A stretch of DNA of 13,528 nucleotides, taken from positions 1 through 13,528 of the forward strand of contig JAFADT010000089.1 of assembly GCA_023424585.1 (NCBI GenBank). The letters are read 5' to 3'. Positions 5,650-13,294 of the stretch are shown piece by piece. Under the pieces are notes generated by a model, which worked only from the letters and a program-made list of their open reading frames with translations, did no database searches and was not told the origin of the DNA. Origin of the DNA: Pseudomonadota bacterium. GTDB taxonomy: Bacteria; Myxococcota; Myxococcia; Myxococcales; Myxococcaceae. The position numbers and the translations under genes are program-made. How positions within the stretch are numbered: position 1 is the stretch's first letter; every line of letters starts with the position of its first letter.

Positions 5650-7893
5650 TTGTCTGATGCACACGCGGCCTGGGCACACGTGGATGAGCAGGGCCGGCCG
5701 CACCTGCTCGAGGAGCACCTGGAGGCCGTGGGCGAGCTGGCTGCGCGGTTCGCGCGGCGCTTCGGCTCCGAGGAGTGGGCGCGGCTCGCGGGCCGGTGGC
5801 ACGACCTGGGGAAGTACACGGTCGCGTTCCAGAACATGATCCGCCGTGAGAACGGCATCGAGGCCCACCTGGAGCAGCAGGGGCCGGTGGGCCCGCGAGA
5901 CCACTCCACGGCGGGAGCGCTGCATGCGCGGGCGATGCTGGGCGGTCAGGGATTGTTCCTGGCGTTCATCATCGCGGGTCACCACAGCGGCCTGGCGGAC
6001 AAGGAGCAGCTCGAATTGGACCGGCTCAACGCGCCGGACCGTCAGGCGCTGTACGCGCAGGCCCTGAAGTGGCCCATCCCGGAGGGGCTGCTGCGCCCCC
6101 ATGCGCGCCCGGCGGTTCCGTCCTTTCTGGCCCCCAGGCCGGGGGGCCAGGAGTCGGCGCGCGAGCGGAGCCGGCGGTTGGAGATGTGGATCCGGATGAG
6201 CTTCTCCGCGCTCTGTGACGCGGACTTCCTGGACACGGAGGCCTTCTTCGACGCCGGGAGGGCCGCGCTGCGCGGCGGTGGTCCCTCCATCGAAGCGCTG
6301 CGCGACCGGCTGCGCGCGCACCTGGAGCGGCTGGAGGCGCGCGTGCGGGCGCGCGGACCGCTGTCGGAGGTGAACCGGGTGCGCTCCGAGGTGCTGGCCT
6401 CGTGTCTGGCCAAGGCCGCGGAGCGCCCTGGAATCTTCAGCCTGACGGTCCCCACGGGGGGCGGCAAGACGCTGGCGTCGATGGCGTTCGCGCTGGAGCA
6501 CGCGGCGCGCAACGGGCTGGAGCGGGTGGTGGTGGCCATCCCGTTCACCTCCATCATCGAGCAGAACGCGGCCGTCTACGCGGAGGCGCTGGGCGAGGAC
6601 GCGGTGCTGGAGCACCACTCCGGTGGGGACCCGCAGCGGGAGACGAGCCGCAACCGCGTGGCGGCGGAGAACTGGGACCGCTCGGTCATCGTGACGACGA
6701 CCGTGCAGCTCTTCGAGAGCCTGTTCGCGAACCGGCCCGGACCGTGCCGCAAGCTGCACCGGCTGGCGGGCAGCGTCATCGTGCTGGACGAGGCGCAGAC
6801 GCTGCCGCCCGACCTGCTCGCGCCCATCCTGGACGTGCTGCGCACGCTGGTGACGGACTACGGCGCGTCGGTGGTCATCTGCACCGCGACCCAGCCCGCG
6901 CTGGGACGGCGCTCCGGCTTGCTGGAGGGCTTCGAGCAGGTGCGGGAGCTGGCGCCAGAGCCGCGCGAGGCCTTCGGGCGCCTGCGCCGGGTCCGGGTGC
7001 GCTGGCCCGCGTCGGAGGAGCCGCTGTCGCACGAGCACCTGGCGGCGGAGCTGGCGGCGGAGCGGAGCGTGCTGGCCATCGTGCACAAGCGTGCGGATGC
7101 GCGCGAGGTCTGCGAGGCGTTGGACCGGCGGCTGGGCGACGCGTCCGCCTTCCACCTGTCCGCGCTCATGTGCGCGGCGCACCGGGGCGAGGTGCTGGGG
7201 CGGATCCGCGAGGCGGTGGCGAGGGGCGAGTCCGTGCGCGTGGTGTCCACGCAGCTCGTGGAGGCGGGCGTGGACCTGGACTTCCCCGTGGTCTACCGCG
7301 CGCTGGGTGGGCTGGACGCGCTGGCCCAGGCCGCGGGCCGGTGCAACCGCGAGGGTCGGCTGGAGGAGGGCGGAGAGCTGCGCGTGTTCCTGTCGCCCAC
7401 GAAGCCGCCGAGGGGCGTGGCGCGGACCGCGATGGCGGTGACGCAGGGGCTGCTCGCGGAGGCGCCGGGCCTGGACCTCTTCGACCCGGCCCTGTTCCAG
7501 CGCTACTTCCATGGGCTCTACAGCGCGAAGTCCCTGGACGCGAAGGGCCTCCTGCCGCTCCGGGAGGCCCTGTGCTTCAGGACGACGGCGGAGCTGTTCC
7601 AGTTCATCGAGGACGACTGGTCCGCGCCGGTGGTCGTTCCGTATGGCGATGCGCGGGAGGCGGTCGCGGCGCTGGAGCGGCTGGGGCCCTCGCGTGAGCG
7701 CTTGCGGCGCCTGCAACGCTTCACGGTGAACGTGGAGAAGGGGAAGCGGGAGGCCTGGCTGAAGAGCCACTGCGCCCGCTGGGTGGCGGAGACGGTGGTG
7801 GTCCTGGAGGCCGCGGAGGGGGCCTACGACAAGCGTCTGGGGTTGGTGCCCGAGCGCGTGGGGACGTGGGCCCCCGAGAAGCTGGTCAGTTGA
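5650..7893 (+). CDS. cas3: Type I-C CRISPR nuclease-helicase Cas3
   Basis: Cas3 is recruited to target DNA bound by Cascade and unwinds and shreds it with an ATP-driven 3'-5' helicase joined to an HD nuclease. This 747-residue protein has both parts intact. The N-terminal HD domain (about residues 1-230) has His23, His51-Asp52 in HDLGK, Asp84-His85, His111-His112 and a CDAD motif at 189-192, the usual metal ligands. The SF2 helicase follows: Walker A PTGGGKT (268-274), VAIPFTSIIEQN (motif Ia), Walker B DEAQ (380-383), TAT (412-414), motif V in STQLVEAGVDLDF (533-545) and motif VI QAAGRCNREGR (560-570). A C-terminal accessory domain completes it. Order and length match the family. Start is TTG 5650 with a strong Shine-Dalgarno. 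It is the first gene of the cas operon; cas5c follows after 31 bp. Nothing suggests inactivation. Confidence 0.97.
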   Translation: MSDAHAAWAHVDEQGRPHLLEEHLEAVGELAARFARRFGSEEWARLAGRWHDLGKYTVAFQNMIRRENGIEAHLEQQGPVGPRDHSTAGALHARAMLGGQGLFLAFIIAGHHSGLADKEQLELDRLNAPDRQALYAQALKWPIPEGLLRPHARPAVPSFLAPRPGGQESARERSRRLEMWIRMSFSALCDADFLDTEAFFDAGRAALRGGGPSIEALRDRLRAHLERLEARVRARGPLSEVNRVRSEVLASCLAKAAERPGIFSLTVPTGGGKTLASMAFALEHAARNGLERVVVAIPFTSIIEQNAAVYAEALGEDAVLEHHSGGDPQRETSRNRVAAENWDRSVIVTTTVQLFESLFANRPGPCRKLHRLAGSVIVLDEAQTLPPDLLAPILDVLRTLVTDYGASVVICTATQPALGRRSGLLEGFEQVRELAPEPREAFGRLRRVRVRWPASEEPLSHEHLAAELAAERSVLAIVHKRADAREVCEALDRRLGDASAFHLSALMCAAHRGEVLGRIREAVARGESVRVVSTQLVEAGVDLDFPVVYRALGGLDALAQAAGRCNREGRLEEGGELRVFLSPTKPPRGVARTAMAVTQGLLAEAPGLDLFDPALFQRYFHGLYSAKSLDAKGLLPLREALCFRTTAELFQFIEDDWSAPVVVPYGDAREAVAALERLGPSRERLRRLQRFTVNVEKGKREAWLKSHCARWVAETVVVLEAAEGAYDKRLGLVPERVGTWAPEKLVS

Positions 7894-7924
7894 TGAACGC
7901 GCGAACGACACGCGGGAGGGCGAC

Positions 7925-8587
7925 ATGAGTGCACAGGTGAGCCGGGTGTTTCGTCTCCGGGCCCGGGGGCCGGTGGCGTGTTTCAGCCGGCCGGAGATGA
8001 AGGTGGAGCGGGTGAGCTACGAGGTGATGACGCCCTCGGCGGCGCGGGGGCTGGTGGAGTCGGTGCTGTGGAAGCCCGCCATCCGCTGGCGCGTGCACGA
8101 GGTGGCGGTGCTGGCGCCCATCCAGTGGGTGAGCTTCCGCCGCAACGAGGTGAAGCAGCGGATGTCACTGGGGACGGAGTTCTACGCGAGCGACCCGGAC
8201 CGCCGGGCCCAGCGCAACACGGTGGCGCTGAAGAACGTGGACTACGTGGTGTCCGCCTCCTTCCACCTGACGGAGCGCGCCGGACCCGAGGACAACCTGC
8301 GCAAGTTCGAGGAGATGTTCGAGCGCCGGCTGGAGAAGGGGCAGACGTTCCAGGCCCCGTACCTGGGCTGCCGCGAGTTCGCGGCGGCGGTGGAGCCCGC
8401 GCCCGAGGAGGTGGTGCCCATCCAGCCGGAGGTGGATCGGCCGCTGGGCCTGATGTTCTACGACTTCGACTATCGGCAGGACGGCGTGGTGCCGCTGTTC
8501 TTCGACGCGAGGTTGACCGGGGGGCGGCTGACGGTGCCGCCACTGGAAGCCGTGCTGCGCGAGCAGGGTGGGGAGGTGCGCCCATGA
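7925..8587 (+). CDS. cas5: Type I-C Cascade subunit Cas5c (Cas5d), crRNA processing
   Basis: In type I-C, which lacks Cas6, Cas5c cuts the pre-crRNA at the foot of the repeat hairpin and stays on the 5' handle inside Cascade. This 220-residue protein has the family landmarks: FSRPEMKVERVSYEVMTPSAARG at residues 20-42, ESVLWKPAIRW at 45-55, RRNEVKQRM at 72-80, FERRLEKGQTF at 132-142 and PYLGCREF at 145-152. In the Bacillus halodurans enzyme the active site is Tyr46, Lys116 and His117. By my unaided alignment the matching residues here are Leu48, Lys127 and Phe128, so two of three are changed. The fold is clearly complete and no frameshift is seen, so this may be a lineage variant with other catalytic residues. 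The start ATG 7925 has GGGAGGG 4 nt upstream. Its stop lies within the start region of cas8c (ATGA, 8584-8587), so the two are coupled. Confidence 0.96.
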   Translation: MSAQVSRVFRLRARGPVACFSRPEMKVERVSYEVMTPSAARGLVESVLWKPAIRWRVHEVAVLAPIQWVSFRRNEVKQRMSLGTEFYASDPDRRAQRNTVALKNVDYVVSASFHLTERAGPEDNLRKFEEMFERRLEKGQTFQAPYLGCREFAAAVEPAPEEVVPIQPEVDRPLGLMFYDFDYRQDGVVPLFFDARLTGGRLTVPPLEAVLREQGGEVRP

Positions 8588-10335
8588 TGGTTGGCGCGCT
8601 GTATGAGTATGCGCTGCGCGAGGGGCTGCTGGAGGACCCCGACGTCGAGCCGCTGGCCGTGGACTTCTTCCTGGTGGTGGCGGACGACGGCCGCTTCCTC
8701 ACGCTGGTGCCCACCGTGGATGAGAAGGGCCGGGTTCCCCGACGGGATGTGCCGCGCATCCCCAAGCGGGCCAACGCCATCCTGCCCGGCTTCTTCGTGG
8801 ACAACGCCAAGTATGTATTGGCTCACGGTGGAGATGAGGCCAGGGCACGCCGCAACCCCGAGCGCAACGCGGCGTTCCGAGAGCTGGTGGACGCGGCGGC
8901 GAAGGAGACGCAAGACCCGGCGGCGCGCGCCGTGGCCGCGTTCCTGGGGCGGCTCGACTCGGAGCTGCCGCGCATCCTGAAGCAGCGCGCCGAGTGGACC
9001 GGTGAGGAGCGGCTGGCCTTCCGGTGGTCCGGGGACGACGTGCAGTTGGTGCATGAGCGGCCCGCGCTGCGCGAGGCCTGGCGCCGGAAGCGGAGCGCGG
9101 AGGAGGAAGACGGAGGACCGCCGATGCGGTGCCTGGTGACGGGGCGGTGGGGGCCCGTGGCCCGCCTGCATCCGTCCATCAAGCGGGTGCCGGGCGCTCA
9201 GCCCTCGGGGGCGTCGCTGGTGTCCTTCAACGAGGAGGCGTTCTGCTCCCACGGCCTGGACCAGGGCTACAACGCGCCCATCTCCCGGCCCGTGGCGGAG
9301 GGCTACGTCACGGCGCTCAACCACATGCTGTCGGGAGATGGCGAGCGGCGCTTTCGGCGAGGGGTGGCGCTCGGCGAGGACGCGGTGGCGGTCTTCTGGA
9401 CGCGCGAGGCCGAGCAGGCGGTGGATGCGCTGCTGGCCCTGCTCGACGCGCCGGCCACGCAGGAGGAGACCGCGAGCCCGCCGGGTGTGCGGCAGGCGCT
9501 CCACTTCGCGGAGGCTCCGCTCCGAGGCCTGGAGCCGGCGGCGTTCGATGACAGGCCCTTCTATGCGTTGGTGCTGGGAGGCAACGCGGCGCGCGTGGTG
9601 GTGCGCGAGTGGTTCGAGTCCTCGGTCCGCGACCTCAAGCAGAGCCTGGGGGAGTGGTTCGACGATCTGCGGCTGGAGGGAGGCCGGGGCCGGCCCCTGC
9701 CTTTGTGGCAGTTGCTGCGGGCCGTGGAGCCACCGGGGCGGAATGGCAATCCGCCGGATCTGGCCGGCAAGCTCCTGGGCGCGGCGATGATGCGCCGCCC
9801 CTTGCCTCGCGAGCTGCTGGCGGCGGCCCTGCGCCGCCTGCGCGTGCCCGACAAGGGCGATGCCCCCGGCTTCCTGCTGTACGCGCGTTGCGCGCTCATC
9901 AAGGCCACGCTGCTCCGGCTGCGGCGGCTCTCCCCTCGACTCCCGGAGGTATCCATGGCGCTGAACCCAGACAGTCCCGAGGTGTCCTATCAGTTGGGCC
10001 GGCTGTTCGCCGTGCTGGAGCGGCTCCAGTACGCGGCGCTGGGGAACGTGAACGCCAGCATCAAGGACCGCTACTTCGGCGCCGCGATGGCGAACCCGGG
10101 CGTCGTGATGCCCAGGCTGATCCGGCTCTCGACGGCCCACGCGGCGAAGGCGGATCGCTCGGGCCGCTGGCTGGACAAGCTGATGGGGCAGATCATGGAC
10201 CGGTTCCCCTCGAAGTCCTGGCCCCACACGCTGACGCTGGAGGCCCAGGGCCTGTTCGCCGTGGGCTACTACCAGCAACGCGAGGATTTCTTCCGCAAGG
10301 CGGCATCCGCGGACGCCGAGCAGCCCGAGACCTGA
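8584..10335 (+). CDS. cas8c: Type I-C Cascade large subunit Cas8c (Csd1)
   Basis: Cas8c is the large subunit of type I-C Cascade. It reads the PAM and helps open the target duplex and recruit Cas3. The 583-residue protein begins MMVGALYEYALREGLLED, typical of the Csd1 family, and has the expected PGFFVDNAKYVLA (about 68-80), MRCLVTGRWGPVARLHPSIKRVPGAQ (about 180-205), SFNEEAFCSHGLDQGYNAPIS (about 215-235) and a helical C-terminus with YQLGRLFAVLERLQYAAL. The two adjacent in-frame ATGs at 8584 and 8587 both fit; 8584 overlaps the cas5c stop by 4 bp and has GGGGAGGTG just upstream. Long overlapping reading frames on the other strand are codon-bias shadows. The last 126 codons double as the internally started gene cas11c. 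The stop is followed by a 42-bp gap before cas7c. Length is usual for the family. Confidence 0.96.
   Translation: MMVGALYEYALREGLLEDPDVEPLAVDFFLVVADDGRFLTLVPTVDEKGRVPRRDVPRIPKRANAILPGFFVDNAKYVLAHGGDEARARRNPERNAAFRELVDAAAKETQDPAARAVAAFLGRLDSELPRILKQRAEWTGEERLAFRWSGDDVQLVHERPALREAWRRKRSAEEEDGGPPMRCLVTGRWGPVARLHPSIKRVPGAQPSGASLVSFNEEAFCSHGLDQGYNAPISRPVAEGYVTALNHMLSGDGERRFRRGVALGEDAVAVFWTREAEQAVDALLALLDAPATQEETASPPGVRQALHFAEAPLRGLEPAAFDDRPFYALVLGGNAARVVVREWFESSVRDLKQSLGEWFDDLRLEGGRGRPLPLWQLLRAVEPPGRNGNPPDLAGKLLGAAMMRRPLPRELLAAALRRLRVPDKGDAPGFLLYARCALIKATLLRLRRLSPRLPEVSMALNPDSPEVSYQLGRLFAVLERLQYAALGNVNASIKDRYFGAAMANPGVVMPRLIRLSTAHAAKADRSGRWLDKLMGQIMDRFPSKSWPHTLTLEAQGLFAVGYYQQREDFFRKAASADAEQPET
9945..9950 (+). 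promoter_or_regulatory. Internal Shine-Dalgarno for cas11c within cas8c
   Basis: GGAGGT at 9945-9950 is a near-perfect complement of the 16S rRNA tail and lies 4 nt before an in-frame ATG at 9955. It sits inside the cas8c coding sequence exactly where type I-C systems are known to start translation of the small subunit. Confidence 0.8.
9955..10335 (+). CDS. cas11c: Cas11c small subunit from internal start in cas8c
   Basis: Type I-C Cascade contains two copies of a small subunit, Cas11c, that line the belly of the complex and stabilise the R-loop. No separate gene exists; it is translated from an internal start near the 3' end of cas8c, as shown for Desulfovibrio vulgaris. Here ATG 9955, in frame with cas8c, is preceded by GGAGGT (9945-9950) and yields 126 residues beginning MALNPDSPEVSYQLGRLFAV. 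The predicted protein is helical, with the conserved LGRLFAVLERLQ (about 14-25), NASIKDRYFGAA (33-44) and a C-terminal LFAVGYYQQREDFF (100-113). The size is close to the known product. The start coincides with the junction of the Cas8c large and small domains. Evidence is positional and by motif; translation itself cannot be seen from sequence. Confidence 0.85.
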   Translation: MALNPDSPEVSYQLGRLFAVLERLQYAALGNVNASIKDRYFGAAMANPGVVMPRLIRLSTAHAAKADRSGRWLDKLMGQIMDRFPSKSWPHTLTLEAQGLFAVGYYQQREDFFRKAASADAEQPET

Positions 10336-10363
10336 ACCCACCTTCTCCCCTGTCTGTCTTTTT

Positions 10364-10370
10364 GGAGTGA
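10364..10370 (+). promoter_or_regulatory. Independent Shine-Dalgarno for cas7c
   Basis: GGAGTGA at 10364-10370 lies 7 nt before the ATG at 10378 and is embedded in an unusual T-rich run (TTTTTGGAGTGA) in an otherwise GC-rich locus. The 42-bp gap before cas7c is the longest inside the operon. Low local structure should favour high translation of the most abundant Cascade subunit. Confidence 0.55.
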
Positions 10371-10377
10371 ATGACCC

Positions 10378-11316
10378 ATGTCCGACCTCAAGAACCGCTA
10401 CGACTTCGTCCTGTTGTTCGATGTGAAGGATGGCAACCCGAACGGTGACCCCGACGCGGGCAACCTGCCGCGCATCGACCCGGAGACGGGCCACGGGCTC
10501 GTCACCGACGTGTGCCTCAAGCGCAAGGTGCGCAACTACGTGCAGCTCGTCCACGGCGACGCGGATGGACATGACATCTACGTGAAGGAGCGCGGGGTGC
10601 TCTCCGCGCTCCACGCGGAGGCGTACGCGCGGCTGGGGCTGAATGCGCAGGAGCCTGGCGCGGAGGCCGCGGCGGACTCGCCGAAGGCGGAGGGCAAGGG
10701 CAAGGCGGAGAAGAAGCCGCGCAAGTCCTCGGAAGGAGAGGTGGTGCGCAAGGTGCGCGCCGAGATGTGCCGGCGCTACTTCGACGTGCGGACCTTCGGG
10801 GCGGTGATGTCCCTGAAGGAGGCCAACGCGGGGCAGGTGCGGGGGCCGGTGCAGCTCACGTTCGGACGGTCGTTGGACCCGGTGGTGTCGGCGGAGCACA
10901 CCATCACGCGCATGGCGGTGGCGACGCAGAAGGAGGCGGACAACCAGGGCGGAGACAACCGCACCATGGGCCGCAAGACCACGGTGCCCTACGGCCTGTA
11001 CCGTGCGCACGGCTTCGTGTCGCCGTCGCTGGCGAAGCAGACGGGCTTCGGCGAGGCGGACCTGGACCTGCTGTGGAAGGCGTTGGTGGAGATGTTCGAC
11101 CACGACCGGAGCGCCGCGCGTGGGCTGATGGCGACGCGGCGCCTGCTGGTGTTCCGGCACGCGAGTGAGCTGGGCAACGCGCCCGCGCACAAGCTGTTCG
11201 ACGCCGTGTCGGTGCGGCGCAAGGACGACTCGAAGCCGCCGCGTGACTTCGCGGACTACGCGCTGAGCGTGGGCAGCGTCCCGCAGGGCGTGGAGGTGAT
11301 GGAGCTGGGCGGATGA
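10378..11316 (+). CDS. cas7: Type I-C Cascade backbone subunit Cas7c (Csd2)
   Basis: Cas7c polymerises along the crRNA spacer, about seven copies per complex, to form the Cascade backbone. This 312-residue protein starts with the family hallmark [21 protein letters not shown] (about residues 6-26), followed by [27 protein letters not shown] (29-55), [12 protein letters not shown] (134-145), [14 protein letters not shown] (156-169) and HTITRMAV (174-181), all of the RAMP/RRM-fold core. Between about residues 92 and 121 lies a low-complexity Ala/Lys/Glu/Gly-rich stretch. By recollection the family is usually 280-290 residues, so this looks like an insertion or a lengthened disordered loop, probably in the thumb/helical region. 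The ATG 10378 start has its own Shine-Dalgarno (10364-10370). The stop overlaps the cas4 start (ATGA, 11313-11316), so cas7c and cas4 are coupled. Confidence 0.97.
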   Translation: MSDLKNRYDFVLLFDVKDGNPNGDPDAGNLPRIDPETGHGLVTDVCLKRKVRNYVQLVHGDADGHDIYVKERGVLSALHAEAYARLGLNAQEPGAEAAADSPKAEGKGKAEKKPRKSSEGEVVRKVRAEMCRRYFDVRTFGAVMSLKEANAGQVRGPVQLTFGRSLDPVVSAEHTITRMAVATQKEADNQGGDNRTMGRKTTVPYGLYRAHGFVSPSLAKQTGFGEADLDLLWKALVEMFDHDRSAARGLMATRRLLVFRHASELGNAPAHKLFDAVSVRRKDDSKPPRDFADYALSVGSVPQGVEVMELGG

Positions 11317-11972
11317 GCGGAGGGCCCAGCGAGTCCGATGCCCTGGTGCCCATCTCTGGCTTGCAGCACCTCGTGTACTGCGAGCGGCAGGCGGCGCTCA
11401 TCCACGTCGAGCGGGTCTGGGAGGAGGACGCGGCGACCGTGGCGGGGAGGCTCTTCCATGAACGGGTGGACCGGGCGGGGAGCGAGCGCCGTGGGGCCGG
11501 GAGGGTGGTGAGGGCGCTGCCGCTGCGCTCGGAGCGGCTGGGTCTGGTGGGGCAGGCGGACGCGGTGGAGTACCACGCGGACGCGTCGGTGCCGGGAGGG
11601 TGGCGGCCCTTCCCGGTGGAGTACAAGCGAGGGCGGCTGAAGTCGGAGCGCGCGGACCGGGTGCAGCTGTGCGCCCAGGCGCTGTGCCTGGAGGAGATGC
11701 ACGGCGTGGCGGTGCCGGAGGGCGCGCTCTTCTACGGCGCGAGCCACCGGCGGGTGGGCGTGCGGTTCGACGTGGCGCTGCGGCAGGAGACGGAGGCCGC
11801 GGCGCGCCGGCTGGCGGGCTTCATCCAGGAGCGGCGGGTGCCGCGCGCGGTGTTCGACGCGCGGTGCCCGCCGTGCTCGTTGCGGGCGCGCTGTCTGCCG
11901 GAGCCGATGTCCCAGCCGGGACGGGCGGCCCGGCATCTGGCGCGGATGCTGAACCTGGAGGAGGGGGAGTGA
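11313..11972 (+). CDS. cas4: CRISPR adaptation exonuclease Cas4, RecB-like with Fe-S cluster
   Basis: Cas4 trims prespacers and selects those with the correct PAM, together with Cas1-Cas2. This 219-residue protein has four cysteines for the iron-sulfur cluster: Cys23 in YCERQ and Cys185, Cys188 and Cys194 in [10 protein letters not shown]. The RecB nuclease residues are present in order: His49 (RLFHE), Asp83 (GQADAVE), Glu103 and Lys105 (PVEYKRG) and Gln118 (RVQLCAQA). All known catalytic and cluster positions are therefore intact. It is a separate gene and not fused to Cas1 as in some systems. Start ATG 11313 overlaps the cas7c stop by 4 bp, with GGAG at 11301-11304. Its own stop overlaps the cas1 GTG by 4 bp (GTGA, 11969-11972). 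The close coupling suggests matched synthesis of the adaptation proteins. Confidence 0.96.
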   Translation: MSGGPSESDALVPISGLQHLVYCERQAALIHVERVWEEDAATVAGRLFHERVDRAGSERRGAGRVVRALPLRSERLGLVGQADAVEYHADASVPGGWRPFPVEYKRGRLKSERADRVQLCAQALCLEEMHGVAVPEGALFYGASHRRVGVRFDVALRQETEAAARRLAGFIQERRVPRAVFDARCPPCSLRARCLPEPMSQPGRAARHLARMLNLEEGE

Positions 11973-12997
11973 GCCTTCAGCTCAACACGCTCTTCGTGAC
12001 GACGGACGGGGCGTACCTGCGCAAGGACCACGAGACGGTGGTGGTCCGGGTGGAGGAGACGACACGGATCCAGGTGCCGTTGCAGCACCTGGCGTCGGTG
12101 GTGTGTTTTGGCCGGGTGGGTGTGTCGCCGGAGCTGATGTCCGCGCTGGCGGAGGCGGGCGTGCACGTGGCGTTCTTCTCTCCCACGGGGCGTTTCCTGG
12201 CGCGGGTGGAGGGCGTGCCTGGGGGGAACGTGGTGCTGCGCCGGGGGCAGTTCCGGTGCGCGGACGACGCGGCCCGCACGCTGGAGCTGGCACGGGCGAT
12301 GGTGGCGGGCAAGGTCTACAACGCGCGGCAGTTCCTGCTGCACGCGAGGCGCGACGCGGCGGAGGTCCGGAGGCAGGGCCTGGCGGACGCGGCGGAGCAG
12401 TTGGCGTCGAGCCTGCGAGCGTTGGGGCGCGCCGGGACGCTGGACGCGGTGCGAGGTGTGGAGGGGAACGCGGCGCGGGAGTACTTCGCGGCGTTTCCCC
12501 TACTGGTGAAGCGGGAGGAGGAGGCGTTCCGGTTCGGGGGGCGGAGCCGGAGGCCGCCGAAGGATCGCATCAACGCCCTGCTGTCGTTCGGGTACGCGTT
12601 GCTGGCGCAGGACTGCGCGGGAGCCGCGGCGGGGGTGGGGCTGGACGCGGCGGTGGGGTATCTGCACGAGGAGCGGCCGGGGCGGCTGTCGTTGGCCCTG
12701 GACCTGATGGAGGAGCTGCGGGCGGCGGTGGTGGACCGGCTGGTGTTGTCGTTGGTGAACCGGGGACAGGTGGGGCCGGGTGACTTCGTGGAGGATGCCG
12801 CGGGTGGGTGGAGGATGAGCGACGCGGCGAGGAAGACGTTCCTGGTGGCATACCAGGAGGCGAAGCAGGTGGAGGTCCAGCACGAGTTCCTCGGGCAGCA
12901 GGTGCCCTGGGGCCGGGTGCCGCACCTCCAGGCGCTGTTGCTGGCGCGGGTGATCCGGGGCGACCTGGAGGTGTATCCGCCCTTCCGGGTGAGGTGA
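11969..12997 (+). CDS. cas1: CRISPR integrase Cas1 (type I-C)
   Basis: Cas1 is the metal-dependent integrase that joins new spacers at the leader-repeat junction, as a complex of two Cas1 dimers and one Cas2 dimer. This 342-residue protein (usual length for I-C) has the N-terminal beta domain (LNTLFVTTDGAYLRKD, about 5-20) and the helical catalytic domain with Glu165 in GVEGNAARE, His233 in GYLHEERPG and Asp245/Glu248 in LALDLMEELR, so the metal site is complete. The other conserved segments RPPKDRINALLSFGYALL (about 195-212) and YEAKQVEVQHEFLG-like (296-309) are present. The GTG start at 11969 overlaps the cas4 stop and follows a purine-rich GGAGGAGGGGGA run. Longer frames upstream are without family similarity. 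cas2 follows after 6 bp. Confidence 0.97.
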   Translation: MSLQLNTLFVTTDGAYLRKDHETVVVRVEETTRIQVPLQHLASVVCFGRVGVSPELMSALAEAGVHVAFFSPTGRFLARVEGVPGGNVVLRRGQFRCADDAARTLELARAMVAGKVYNARQFLLHARRDAAEVRRQGLADAAEQLASSLRALGRAGTLDAVRGVEGNAAREYFAAFPLLVKREEEAFRFGGRSRRPPKDRINALLSFGYALLAQDCAGAAAGVGLDAAVGYLHEERPGRLSLALDLMEELRAAVVDRLVLSLVNRGQVGPGDFVEDAAGGWRMSDAARKTFLVAYQEAKQVEVQHEFLGQQVPWGRVPHLQALLLARVIRGDLEVYPPFRVR

Positions 12998-13003
12998 GAG
13001 GGG

Positions 13004-13294
13004 ATGCTCGTGCTGGTCTGCTACGACGTGGCGAACGATGACGCGGCAGGGGCCCGGCGGCTGCGGCGCATCGCGGAGGCGTGCAAGGACCACGGGGTCC
13101 GGGTGCAGTATTCGTTGTTTGAGTGTCGGGTGGGGAAGCGCGAATGGGTGGCCTTGCGCCAGCGGTTGTTGGATGAGGCGGAGCTGACGAAGGACAGCCT
13201 GCGCTTCTATTTCCTGCACGCGGACGAGGAGGCCCGGTGCGAGCACCACGGAGTGAGGCCGCCCCTGGATCCCACGGGGCCGCTCATCGTGTGA
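13004..13294 (+). CDS. cas2: CRISPR adaptation protein Cas2
   Basis: Cas2 forms the central dimer of the Cas1-Cas2 integration complex and acts structurally in spacer acquisition. This 96-residue protein has a ferredoxin-like fold with the N-terminal strand MLVLVCYDVAND (Asp at the end, residue 8, the conserved acidic residue), RLRRIAEACKDHGVRVQYSLFECRV (about 19-43) and DSLRFYFLHADEE (64-76). The size is right for the family. ATG 13004 lies 6 bp after the cas1 stop, with a purine-rich AGGTGAGAGGGG just upstream that overlaps the end of cas1. It is the last gene of the operon; the leader and CRISPR array follow on the same strand. Confidence 0.97.
   Translation: MLVLVCYDVANDDAAGARRLRRIAEACKDHGVRVQYSLFECRVGKREWVALRQRLLDEAELTKDSLRFYFLHADEEARCEHHGVRPPLDPTGPLIV

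Noticed and set aside
6787..6798. Cas3 Walker B reads DEAQ instead of DEAH
   Set aside because: DEAQ is, as far as I recall, usual in this Cas3 branch (DEAQTLP), so it is not a sign of lost activity.
5629..7926. 765-codon open frame on the minus strand opposite cas3, and similar long frames opposite cas8c/cas7c (8470-11190) and opposite the ALDH pair (967-2913)
   Set aside because: Products are rich in Arg, Pro, Gln, His or Ala and resemble no family. They mirror well-supported genes and arise from the strong third-position GC bias.
5650..13294. Reading the cas locus as a developmental (dev-type) CRISPR locus of myxobacteria
   Set aside because: Gene order and families (cas3-cas5c-cas8c-cas7c-cas4-cas1-cas2) are those of ordinary type I-C; nothing resembling devI or the devTRS arrangement is visible.
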